In this document: one piece after another, positions 24,411 to 33,800 of the stretch
Layout: each line of letters begins with the position of its first letter
Position numbering within the stretch: the first letter of the stretch is position 1
Source: Geminicoccaceae bacterium
GTDB lineage: Bacteria > Pseudomonadota > Alphaproteobacteria > Geminicoccales > Geminicoccaceae
Assembly: GCA_028285265.1 (NCBI GenBank)
Contig: JANQPX010000032.1
Location: 366,247 to 430,246, forward strand
Reading direction: 5' to 3'
DNA length: 64,000 bases
Notes under the pieces: model-generated
What the model was told of the DNA's origin: nothing
The model's database searches: none
Seen by the model: only the letters and a program-made list of their open reading frames with translations
Made by a program: the position numbers and the translations under genes

Positions 24411-26948
24411 TTAGCGCTCAAATCCCTGAAGGCGCTCTCGGATGCGGTCGGGGATCTGGTAATTGTCGAGATTCGTCTGGATAAGATTGGCGAGATTGCC
24501 GTCGAGATTGAGATTAAACTCAACCGGATAGCCATCATACAATTGGGGATTGGCGCCTTTGAGATGGAGTCCAATGTTGGTCTCGCCATCGGTCTTGCCG
24601 TTGAGGGTGAGATTGAGCGCGTCATACTGAAAGTTCTCCAGAGCCTGCAGCATGAGAGTAACGCTTTCGCCCCCGGCCTGCAAAACACCGGGGACGGAGG
24701 ACGGGGCATAGCGGATGACGCCAGGCCCGGAGGCAGCAAGCTCGCCTCCTTCGATCGCAGCGGTTCCGCCAATGGTAAGAGGAAGCGTTCCATCAATGCG
24801 GCCTTCTCCTTTGACCTCATCCAGCGGGGTTAGGCGAAGCAACGCTTCCAAGTCAAGCTGCTCGGCCTGCAAGACCATAGTCAAGTCCTTCACGTCTGAA
24901 CCGAAGGTGAATGGTGCAGCGCGGATCGTGCCATCGGCGAGCTGCCAGGTGAGTTGATCGACCGCGAGCTGACCATCGGGTCGAAGCTGCATAGAGACAA
25001 GGCCGTTGGTCAACGGCAGTCCAACATCCAAGAGACCGACCGAAAGAAGCTGGGCTGGCGGCGTACTGAGCGGGTTCAGGCGATCGAAACGGATCACACT
25101 GTTGATGCGCGATAGTCGTGCCGGACCAATCGCAAAACCGAGTTCGCTGATCAGCAGTGATAGATCACTTTCGAGCGTGTCGCCCATCCAAACGATCTGG
25201 CCCTCAAGCGCGATCTCACCCACGACATCCGAAAGAACACCATCGAGCAGAGGCGAGATGTCACTCGGCTGCAGCTGGCCCTCGCTGAACGCAAGGGGAG
25301 GCAGGCGAAGCATGATCTTGGCTTGGCTCGTGCTCCTGGCATAGGTGGCGTTGATATCCAGGGCGGCCGTTGCAGGATTGGCAAGCTTGAGCGTGCCGCC
25401 AACGTCCCATTGGTCCACCGTCGGCCGCAGGCGAAGATCGAGCCGAAGAGGCTTGAACAGGCGAGGCTCGCCAAGCGGGCGAAGCGCACGAATGGTGAGC
25501 GGAATCGGATCGCCGAGGGCCAGCCCCTGGTCGCTGAACGCGATGTCGCTCTCAATACCGATGAGGGCAAGGTTGGTGCTCGGAAGGTCCGTTCGGCCCT
25601 TCCGAAGGCGCATGGTTCCCTCGAACGATCCGTCCCTATCGCCGCTAAGTGTGACATGAAGGTCTTCGATACGTCCCCAAATCCGATGCTTTCCAACGTC
25701 AATGCGTGTTGGATCGACCACCAGCGCGAGGTCAACATCGATGAGGCCATCGTCGAGAGCATAGCGAAGCCAAGGGTCTTGATGTTCCGGCCAGACCACG
25801 GTGAACCATCCCGTCGCCAGGACCACCTCGCCCCGATCAACAACGCTGATGCCATCGATACTGAATTTTTTGCCAGGCAGGCGCGCAACCACGTCCAACT
25901 GCCTTTGGCGAACGGTAAAATCGAAGGTGCGTTGGCCGTTGACTCCCTGAATTTCAACGTCGCCGAGCCGCGCCGTGAGGCCCTCGACTTCGACATCGAT
26001 CTGGCCGGCCAAATTATCCAGCACACCGCTCGCGCTCAGCTCGAGTTGGGCCTGGGTGACACTGACGGCGTGTTGCAGAGGCGCCGTCACGTCAACGGCG
26101 ATGTCAGCCGCTTGGATGGACCCGAGGCGCCAATCCCGATCGACCGTTACATCGGCCTCAATCTCGCCCGTCGCGCGCGCATTGGCACCTTCGGCCTCGA
26201 TAGGCCCCGTTAGGATGAGCTCGCCGCCCTCGAACTGGAACTCGATCGACGCGCGCGCCGCCATCGGTTCGGCGATCTCGCCAAGAGCAAGACGCGCACT
26301 CGAGATATCGATGTGGCCGGTTGCTGTGATCTGTTCAGGCTGAATCGAACCATCGGCAACAAGATGGCCGGCGAGCTGCGAGGTCGCTTCAATAGGTCCC
26401 CAATCGGCGCTGTCGAAAACAGCTCTTGGTATATCGAGATCGAACCGAACGTCCTCGTCCCGGCGCACGACCTCGCCGGTAAATGGCAAACGGAGGGCGC
26501 CGTGGTCCGTTTGGATGTCGAGCTTACTGTTCTCGATTAGGAGCGTCTCGGTGAGGATCGGGAACGCCGCCCCCGACTCGCCATCGGGGGAAGGCTCGTT
26601 CAGCCCATGCTCGGTAGGGTCTTCGCCCCCCAACGAGAACGCGCCATCTCGATAGATCAATTGAGCATCAAGCCCGTCGATCCGAAGGTGATCAAACCGA
26701 CCTTTGACAAGCCCGCCGAGGCTGTACTCGGCCTCAACGACGGTCACGTGTTGCGTCGGCGGCTCGCCGATCGCCAGCCCCTCGATTCTGGTGCGTCGAA
26801 GGCCGACATCGATCGAGGAAAAATGCACATCACCGACACCGGCAAGCCGAAGACCATGGGGAAGCATGACTGGCGAGAGCCAGGCGAGGGACACGACGAG
26901 GAGAGCCATCGCGATGACGACAATTCCGATACGACGCATCAAGATCAT
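24411..26948 (-). CDS. ydbH: YdbH, AsmA-like intermembrane lipid transport protein
   Basis: An 845-residue inner-membrane-anchored periplasmic protein. One N-terminal membrane segment (IGIVVIAMALLVVSLAWL, about residues 7-24) is followed by a long beta-rich region typical of AsmA-like bridges that form a hydrophobic groove across the periplasm. The C-terminal ~250 residues (for example VVGEIALEGQIVWMGDTLES and ELAASGPGVIRYAPSSVPGV) match the YdbH/DctA-YdbH domain. E. coli YdbH, TamB and YhdP are partly redundant in moving phospholipids to the outer membrane. The ATG at 26948 (or 26939) puts the membrane segment at the N-terminus. First gene of the ydbH-ynbE-ydbL operon. Confidence 0.9.
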   Translation of the reverse strand: MILMRRIGIVVIAMALLVVSLAWLSPVMLPHGLRLAGVGDVHFSSIDVGLRRTRIEGLAIGEPPTQHVTVVEAEYSLGGLVKGRFDHLRIDGLDAQLIYRDGAFSLGGEDPTEHGLNEPSPDGESGAAFPILTETLLIENSKLDIQTDHGALRLPFTGEVVRRDEDVRFDLDIPRAVFDSADWGPIEATSQLAGHLVADGSIQPEQITATGHIDISSARLALGEIAEPMAARASIEFQFEGGELILTGPIEAEGANARATGEIEADVTVDRDWRLGSIQAADIAVDVTAPLQHAVSVTQAQLELSASGVLDNLAGQIDVEVEGLTARLGDVEIQGVNGQRTFDFTVRQRQLDVVARLPGKKFSIDGISVVDRGEVVLATGWFTVVWPEHQDPWLRYALDDGLIDVDLALVVDPTRIDVGKHRIWGRIEDLHVTLSGDRDGSFEGTMRLRKGRTDLPSTNLALIGIESDIAFSDQGLALGDPIPLTIRALRPLGEPRLFKPLRLDLRLRPTVDQWDVGGTLKLANPATAALDINATYARSTSQAKIMLRLPPLAFSEGQLQPSDISPLLDGVLSDVVGEIALEGQIVWMGDTLESDLSLLISELGFAIGPARLSRINSVIRFDRLNPLSTPPAQLLSVGLLDVGLPLTNGLVSMQLRPDGQLAVDQLTWQLADGTIRAAPFTFGSDVKDLTMVLQAEQLDLEALLRLTPLDEVKGEGRIDGTLPLTIGGTAAIEGGELAASGPGVIRYAPSSVPGVLQAGGESVTLMLQALENFQYDALNLTLNGKTDGETNIGLHLKGANPQLYDGYPVEFNLNLDGNLANLIQTNLDNYQIPDRIRERLQGFER

Positions 26949-27219
26949 GGCCTGGTTCCCGGGCTCCACGTCATGCGGAGACAGGCGACAGCCTATCACG
27001 TGCTCAGGCATCTGGCAGCGCTGTTGATCAGGCCAAGGGGTCGCCCGTCAACGTCAGTCACGAGGAAACGATCGGTTAGGGCACCGGCTCTAGCCATGCA
27101 TTCCGTGCCCGCTGATAAGCGTCCCGCCCGCCAACCTTTAACGAAGAGGACGCGTGACGCTCCAGCTCCACGCTTGCGGATCGGTCACCAAGGATGAGCA
27201 GAAAGGACCGGATCGGTCC

Positions 27220-28086
27220 TTAGGCGTCTTCAGGGCCCTCGATCGTCTTCAGTACATAGCCTGGAAGCGCAAAAGCCGCCAAGTGAACGGCAGGCGTGTA
27301 GTAGCGTACATCGATGGCGGCATCGGCAAACCGTGCCTCTAAGGTCTCGAGCGATAGCTGGCGATGGCGCAGCGCATCACTCCCGAAACCAAAGGCCATT
27401 GGCCCGCCGACATAGCCGGGAACGGTTGCAAGATAGCATGTCGCATCAGCGAAAAGCGGCTTGAACAGGCGCATGGTCTGCGCAAGTTCATCGCTCTGCA
27501 CAAAAGGAACACCGTTTTGCGTGACCAGGATGCCACCGTCCTTGAGGACGCCCTTCGCCGCGGCATAAAAGCTTTCGGTGAACAGAACCTCACCGGGACC
27601 GATCGGGTCGGTGCTGTCGATAATGACGACATCGAAGCGTTTATCCGTCGTCTTGACGAAGTCCACGCCATCGGCGAAGACCAGATCGACCCGTGGATCG
27701 TCAAAAGCGCCTTTTGAGATCGACGGCAGGTGCCGCCTGCACATCTCGACCACGGACGGATCGATTTCGACCATCGTGGCACGCTCGATGGTCTGGTGCT
27801 TGAGGGCTTCCTCCAACATGCCACCATCGCCGCCACCAATAATCAAGATATCGCGGACGCTGCCGTGGCTCAAAATGGGAACGTGGGTGAGCATCTCATG
27901 ATAAATGAACTCATCCCGCTCCGACGTTTGCAACACGCCGTCGAGATAAAGCGTGCGTCCGAAGGTTTTATTGTTAACCACAGCCACATGCTGGTTTTCC
28001 GAGCGGCCCTCGAAGAGCACCTCCTCGACCTTCATCTTGAATCGGAAATCGGGATGCAGGGTTTCTTCGATCCAATCGGACATCAT
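27220..28086 (-). CDS. speE: spermidine synthase (polyamine aminopropyltransferase)
   Basis: A 288-residue enzyme that moves the aminopropyl group of decarboxylated S-adenosylmethionine onto putrescine. The N-terminal beta domain (WIEETLHPDFRFKMKVEEVL) is followed by the nucleotide-binding loop IIGGGDGGMLEEAL, the acidic MVEIDPSVVEMC and the catalytic aspartate region VVIIDSTDPIGPGEVLF. YHEMLTHVPI and VPGYVGGPMAFGFG are also typical of SpeE. The ATG at 28086 (or 28083) follows AGGAA at seven bases. The decarboxylase gene speD is not in the window. It is divergent from a nucleotide cyclase gene. Confidence 0.93.
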   Translation of the reverse strand: MMSDWIEETLHPDFRFKMKVEEVLFEGRSENQHVAVVNNKTFGRTLYLDGVLQTSERDEFIYHEMLTHVPILSHGSVRDILIIGGGDGGMLEEALKHQTIERATMVEIDPSVVEMCRRHLPSISKGAFDDPRVDLVFADGVDFVKTTDKRFDVVIIDSTDPIGPGEVLFTESFYAAAKGVLKDGGILVTQNGVPFVQSDELAQTMRLFKPLFADATCYLATVPGYVGGPMAFGFGSDALRHRQLSLETLEARFADAAIDVRYYTPAVHLAAFALPGYVLKTIEGPEDA

Positions 28087-28257
28087 GTGGGGTTCCTCAA
28101 AAACACTTTGTTCGTCAACACACAGCCTTGCCGGGCAGGTGGGCGGCGTTATGCGCAAGTTTTGGCTGAGACGCAAGGTCGGCAGGTGGGTGATCCAAGA
28201 GCTTTTGCTTTTCGTCTTTCTGGTCGATAAGCACGGCGGAGAGATGGTTTTCGGGGG

Positions 28258-29604
28258 ATGAGAGCCTTGGACGACGCCAGCACGACGAAACAGCGCATTA
28301 AAGGAGCGTTCGCCCGCGCCGAGTGGCAAGGTCTGACCACGGCTCTTTGGATCCGTTTGGCGGCCCTGATCATCGTCCAGCTCTGGTTGGTGATCGCCGT
28401 TTTTGAGATATGGACCATCTTCTATCACGGTTGGATTTTGGTCTTTATGCTGCTGGGTGCCATCCAGCTCTATCTCCTGCAACGGGGTGTTGGCGGCCCT
28501 TGGCTTGTCTATGTCCTTGCTGTCGTGGACGGTGTCTTGGTCGGCATCGCCCTCCTCTTGCCCAATCCACTCCTGGTCGAACCGCCACCGCCGGCGATGA
28601 TCCTTCGCTATGCAAATATCATCTTTGTCTTCGTCCTCTTAGCCGGGGCGGCGTTCAGCTATAATCCCGGCCTGGTGCTCTGTGCGGGACTGAGCGCGGT
28701 CATCGTCTGGCGCATTGGCGTCTCGCTTCTGGCGGCAAGGCCTGACGTGATCACATCGATGGACCCGATCTGGAACGAGGCCGTCGGGATGGAGGCGACG
28801 GTTCGCATCTTTCTCGATCCGAACTTCATCCACCTCAATATGCAGGACAAAAAGGTCTTTGTTGTCGTTTTGGTGACCTTCCTGCTTGCGGCCGTGGTCC
28901 GTCGCGCACGCCGTTTGGTGCTCAGCCAAGTTACCATTGAACGCGCACGCACCAATCTGGCTCGCTATTTCTCGCCGAATCTGGTGGACGAGCTGGCGGC
29001 TCAGGATCGACCGCTTGGCGCGGTTCGCCGTCAGCCGGTTGCTGTGCTCTTCGCTGACATTCAAGGGTTCACCGAGCTCAGCGAAGCGATGCCACCGGAA
29101 CGCGTCGTCGATCTTCTCCGTAGCTTTCACGAACGCATGGAGACGGCCGTCTTCGCGCATGATGGCACGCTCGACAAGTATATGGGCGATGGCTTAATGG
29201 CGACCTTTGGCACGCCTAATCCGGGCGAACAGGATGCCACCAATGCGCTTCTTTCAGCGAGACGCATGCTCGCTGAGCTCGACATGCTCAATGCCGAACG
29301 ACAGGCGAGCGGAGACCCACCGATCGCACTGAGCATCGGTATTCACTATGGTCCTGTCGTTCAAGGCGATATCGGCGGCGGTCGCCGCCTTGAATTCACC
29401 GTGCTTGGTGACACGGTGAATGTCGCGTCGCGGCTCGAAGCCATGACCCGCGAGCTCGGGACGCCGCTCGCCGTCAGCAGCGACGTCGTTGAGAAACTTC
29501 GGCGGGAGAGGGATCAGCCCGATCTTAGCGGCCTGATCGAAGGAGCACCAACGTCCGTGCGCGGGCGATCTCAGGAACTCGTGGTCTGGACGCTTACTCG
29601 GTGA
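28258..29604 (+). CDS. membrane adenylate/guanylate cyclase, class III
   Basis: A 448-residue cyclase with six or so N-terminal membrane segments (residues ~28-165 and 200-215) and a C-terminal class III catalytic domain (~260-445). Metal-binding aspartates are in LFADIQGFTEL and KYMGDGLMATFG; the substrate/transition-state region is VLGDTVNVASRLEAM. It would make cAMP or cGMP from the nucleotide triphosphate; the specificity residues cannot be read safely by eye. The membrane part resembles a sensor without a periplasmic domain. The start ATG follows GGGGG. It is divergent from speE. Confidence 0.9.
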   Translation: MRALDDASTTKQRIKGAFARAEWQGLTTALWIRLAALIIVQLWLVIAVFEIWTIFYHGWILVFMLLGAIQLYLLQRGVGGPWLVYVLAVVDGVLVGIALLLPNPLLVEPPPPAMILRYANIIFVFVLLAGAAFSYNPGLVLCAGLSAVIVWRIGVSLLAARPDVITSMDPIWNEAVGMEATVRIFLDPNFIHLNMQDKKVFVVVLVTFLLAAVVRRARRLVLSQVTIERARTNLARYFSPNLVDELAAQDRPLGAVRRQPVAVLFADIQGFTELSEAMPPERVVDLLRSFHERMETAVFAHDGTLDKYMGDGLMATFGTPNPGEQDATNALLSARRMLAELDMLNAERQASGDPPIALSIGIHYGPVVQGDIGGGRRLEFTVLGDTVNVASRLEAMTRELGTPLAVSSDVVEKLRRERDQPDLSGLIEGAPTSVRGRSQELVVWTLTR

Positions 29605-29613
29605 ACAACGTGC

Positions 29614-29973
29614 TTAGCAGCAGTTGCGATGATATCGCGAACTGTAACGGTCACGATAGGCGTAGCGCTCGCGCGAAGACGTGCGCTCATAGCGTGGCGA
29701 ACGGTAACCTCGCCCGCAGCTGCGACCAACGCACTCCGAGACGACACGACGCGCTTCGCGACAGCCACGCGGTCCGCAGTCGCGTTTAACCCTGCCACAA
29801 CGCGGTGAATTGCACCCGACATTGGCGACGCCAGTCAGCGTGTTGCCGATAGCACTGATATCCTTGCCCACACCGCCGATCGTGCCACTGATCGTGTTGC
29901 AGCCCGATAGCGCCAAAACCGTGCCAAGAAGCAGTGTGGCTGTCGGCAAACCCTTAATCCAACCTCGCATCAT
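29614..29973 (-). CDS. entericidin-like lipoprotein with Arg/Cys-rich tail
   Basis: A 119-residue predicted lipoprotein. The signal (GLPTATLLLGTVLALSGC) ends in lipobox LSGC. The next ~28 residues (NTISGTIGGVGKDISAIGNT) resemble the small entericidin EcnA/EcnB family. Unlike those ~45-residue peptides, this one continues for about 65 residues with many Arg, Tyr, Ser and eight or so Cys residues (RCGRVKRDCGPRGCREARR...). The many cysteines suggest disulfides in the periplasm. The ATG at 29973 (or 29970) follows AAGGAT. It converges with the cyclase gene, nine bases apart. Function unknown. Confidence 0.7.
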   Translation of the reverse strand: MMRGWIKGLPTATLLLGTVLALSGCNTISGTIGGVGKDISAIGNTLTGVANVGCNSPRCGRVKRDCGPRGCREARRVVSECVGRSCGRGYRSPRYERTSSRERYAYRDRYSSRYHRNCC

Positions 29974-30197
29974 GACGATAACCAATCCTTATGCGTCAAT
30001 GGTAAATCCACAAATATCGCGTTATTCTAGACTTGTGAACCTTAGTCCTGAGATTTCACATGACGAATCTGCAACATCGGCTCAATTTTTGGTCGAACTG
30101 TTGATAACTCTGACGACAGGGCTGATCGACGAGTCAAATCGATGTTCCTTGACGCAGATTGATGCACCAGCCTCGATCCATTGAAGAGGAAACGACG

Positions 30198-30671
30198 ATG
30201 AGTGAAGCCCAGCGCCAACCGGTTTTTCGCGATGCATCAAGGGGGGAGGTGGCGACCATCGTCGCTCTTCTCGCCGATGATCCGCTCGGTCAGATGAGGG
30301 AAGGATCGAGCCAGGACATCGATCCAGCCTATAACACGGCGTTCGAGGCCATAGCCCGCGATCCGAACAATCGCCTGATCGTCGCCGACCAAGCGGGCGA
30401 CGTCGTTGGCTGTATGCAGCTCACCGTCATTCCCCATCTGACCTTCACAGGCGGCACGCGCCTGCAAATCGAGGGGGTTCGTGTCAAAGAGAGTCATCGG
30501 GGCCGGGGGATTGGTGCTGCCATGATCGAGTGGGCCGTCGCTTATGGCCACGCCCAACGGTGCCATGTGGTGCAGCTGACCAGCAACCGCGACCGAGAGG
30601 GTGCTCTTCGATTTTATCAAGAGCTTGGCTTCGAGCCATCACATATCGGTTTCAAGCGCTACCTGTCATGA
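30198..30671 (+). CDS. GNAT family N-acetyltransferase
   Basis: A 157-residue acetyltransferase. The acetyl-CoA-binding motif A is present as IEGVRVKESHRGRGIGAAMIEWAV, with the R/Q-x-x-G-x-G/A pattern RGRGIG. HVVQLTSNRDREGALRFYQELGFEPSHIGFKRYL completes the fold. It would transfer acetyl from acetyl-CoA to an amine; the substrate is unknown. The ATG at 30198 follows GAGGAA, a good ribosome binding site, and is preferred over one at 30159. Confidence 0.9.
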   Translation: MSEAQRQPVFRDASRGEVATIVALLADDPLGQMREGSSQDIDPAYNTAFEAIARDPNNRLIVADQAGDVVGCMQLTVIPHLTFTGGTRLQIEGVRVKESHRGRGIGAAMIEWAVAYGHAQRCHVVQLTSNRDREGALRFYQELGFEPSHIGFKRYLS

Positions 30672-30828
30672 TAGTCTCGGGATCAAGTCGTGCGTGGCGA
30701 GCACGATGGATTGGCGACATGCCCTTAGGATTTTTGAGCGTTAAGATCGATTTAACATCAAGGCTGTATAGCCGACCCGGCAGGACCTGTATCAACAATG
30801 CTGGGGTAAGATCATGGAGGGTTGGGTG

Positions 30829-33800
30829 ATGGCGACGCGACTCCACGAGCAGAAGGAAGACCTGCTCACCGGCGCAATCGCGCGACTTTACGACAAGCTT
30901 GATCAACAACAAGCTGGTGTCGGCGAGGCTTTTCTTCGCCATTACTACCGTTCGGTTGCCCCTGTTGATCTGGTCGACCGCGATACCCTTGATCTTTACG
31001 GTGCGGCCCTTGCCCATATGCGCTACGGCGAGCAACGCGGCGCCGGAGAAGCCAAGGTCCGCGTCTACAATCCCCAGATCGAGCAGCATGGTTGGCAGTC
31101 GACGCACACCACCATCGAGATCGTGACCGACGACATGCCGTTTTTGGTCGACTCGGTTACCATGGCGATCAACCGCCTTGGCTTGATGATCCATCTGACG
31201 ATTCATCCTGTGCTGCCGATTGTCCGGAACGAGGCAGGCTTGCTTACGGGCATTGGAGCCGCCAACGGCAAGGACGAAGCTCACGCCGAGTCCTTCATGC
31301 ATATCGAGGTGGATCGACAGAGCGACCCATCTCGACTGGAGCAGATCCGCGACGAACTTGAGCGCGCGCTTGTCGACGTCCGTGCAACCGTCGAGGATTG
31401 GCGGCCGATCCTGGCGAAGATCGATGAGGCCCTGGATGACGTCTCGCGCGCTGCCAAAGTGGTGCCCGCAGATGAAATCGCCGAGGTCCGAGCATTTCTG
31501 GAGTGGATTGCCGACAACCATTTCACGTTTATCGGCTACCGCTGCTACGAGCTGGCCACGGTCAAGGGTAAGGATCAGCTTCATCGTATGCCGGGATCAG
31601 CGCTTGGCATTCTGAAGCACCGCGAAGACGGCAAGGTGTCCGAGAGCTTTGCGGTGCTGCCCGATGACGTGAAGCGTCAGGCGCGCCTGCCGGTACCGTT
31701 GATGATCACCAAAGCCAACAGCCGCTCCACCGTTCACCGCCCCGTCTACCTCGATTATCTCGGAATCAAGCGGTTCGATAAGAAGGGTAAGGTGATCGGC
31801 GAACACCGTTTTCTCGGTCTGTTCACATCGGCCGCGTATAATCTGAATCCGCGCGATATTCCGCTGCTTCGTCATAAGGTGCGGCGGTTGATCGAACGCG
31901 CAGATTTGGTGCCGAGCAGTCATGCCGGCAAGGCCTTCATCAATATCCTTGAGACCTATCCGCGCGATGAACTGTTCCAGACCGATGAGGACGAATTGTT
32001 CGAGACGGTCATGGAAACCCTGCACTTGCAGGAACGTCAGCGCATTCGCTTGTTCGCCAGACGGGATGCCTTCGCTCGGTTTGTCTCCTGCCTCGTCTAT
32101 GTGCCACGCGATCGCTACAATACGGAGCTGCGCCGACGTATTCAGGATATCCTCGAGCAAGCGCTCGGCGGCCGCGAAACCGAGTATCAAGTGCAAGTCT
32201 CGGAATCGACGCTGGCACGCATCCATTTCATTGTGCGCATGCCCGATGGCCTCAAAGCCGATATCGATCTCGCCGCGATCGAGGCTCAGCTCATTGAAGC
32301 TGCGCGCTCTTGGTCCGATGGACTGCGCGATGCCCTCATCGACACCCATGGCGAGGAGGAAGGCAACCGCCTCTTTGGCGCCTATGGCGAGTGCTTTCCA
32401 ATCGCCTATCAGGAGCAAGTGCCGGCAAGAGCCGCCGTTCCCGACGTCGATCGCTTAAACCGGCTGGCGGACGGGCGCGACGAGCTGGCGTTATCGCTCT
32501 TTCGGCCGCTTGAGAACACGCATGGTCTACTCAGGTTCAAGATCGCACGCCGAGGCGGCGGCATTCCATTATCCGATGCGCTGCCAATCCTCGAAAATAT
32601 GGGCCTCCGGGTCATCAACGAGAAGCCCCATGAGCTGCTTGCCAAGGACGGCACCGTCTTCTCGATGCATGACTTTGGCATGCGGCCGACCGAGGCGGTC
32701 GACGTCAAACTCGAGATCGTGGGGCCGGTCTTTCAAGAGACATTTGAAGCGATCTGGAAAGGCGAAATAGAAAACGATGGATTCAACCAAATGGTTCTAT
32801 TTGCCGGCCTATCGAGTCGGCAGATCTTGGTCTTACGAGCCTATTGTAAATATTTGCTCCAGATCGGTATTCCGTTCAGCCAATCCTATATGGAGCAGAC
32901 GCTTTCCCATAATCCGAGGCTCGCTCGCCTCCTCGCCGAATTGTTCGATGCGCGCTTCGGACCGGACGTCGGTGAGGATCGGCAAGCGACGGTCGATGGG
33001 CTTGAGGCCAGGATCCGAGAGGGTCTTGAAGCCGTCGCCAATCTCGACGAGGACCGGATTCTTCGTCGCTACATGCGCCTGATCCTTGCGACTCTTCGAA
33101 CCAATCACTTTCAGCGGACGCCGAAAGGCCGATTCAAACCCTACCTCTCCCTTAAAGTCGATCCAGCAAGCGTGCCGGAAATGCCCCTGCCGCTTCCGGC
33201 TTATGAGATCTTCGTCTACTCGCCACGCGCCGAGGGTGTGCATCTCCGGGGCGGTAAGGTGGCTAGAGGCGGCATTCGCTGGTCCGACCGCCGCGAAGAT
33301 TTCAGAACCGAGGTTCTGGGATTGATGAAGGCGCAAATGGTGAAGAACGGTGTGATCGTCCCCGTCGGCGCCAAAGGCGGTTTCGTGGTGAAGCGTCCAC
33401 CACGGGAGGGGGGACGCGCAGCGCTGCAAGAGGAAGTGATCGCCTGCTACAAGATCCTCATTTCGGGTATGTTGGATCTGACCGACAACCAAACGGCCGA
33501 TCGCATTGTTCCACCCGCCGATGTCGTTCGACATGACGATGACGATCCCTACCTGGTCGTCGCCGCCGACAAAGGCACAGCGACGTTCTCCGATATTGCC
33601 AATGAGGTCAGCCTCGACTACGGCCATTGGCTCGGCGATGCCTTCGCATCGGGCGGCTCAGCAGGTTACGACCACAAAGGCATGGGCATCACCGCACGCG
33701 GCGCTTGGGAGTCGGTCAAGCGGCATTTCATCGAAATGGGCAAGGATTGCCAGGCGGAATCCTTTACAGCCGTCGGCGTTGGTGACATGTCCGGCGATGT

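Noticed and set aside
31597..32418. A 273-codon open frame on the minus strand
   Set aside because: It lies inside the glutamate dehydrogenase gene on the opposite strand with no supporting motif.
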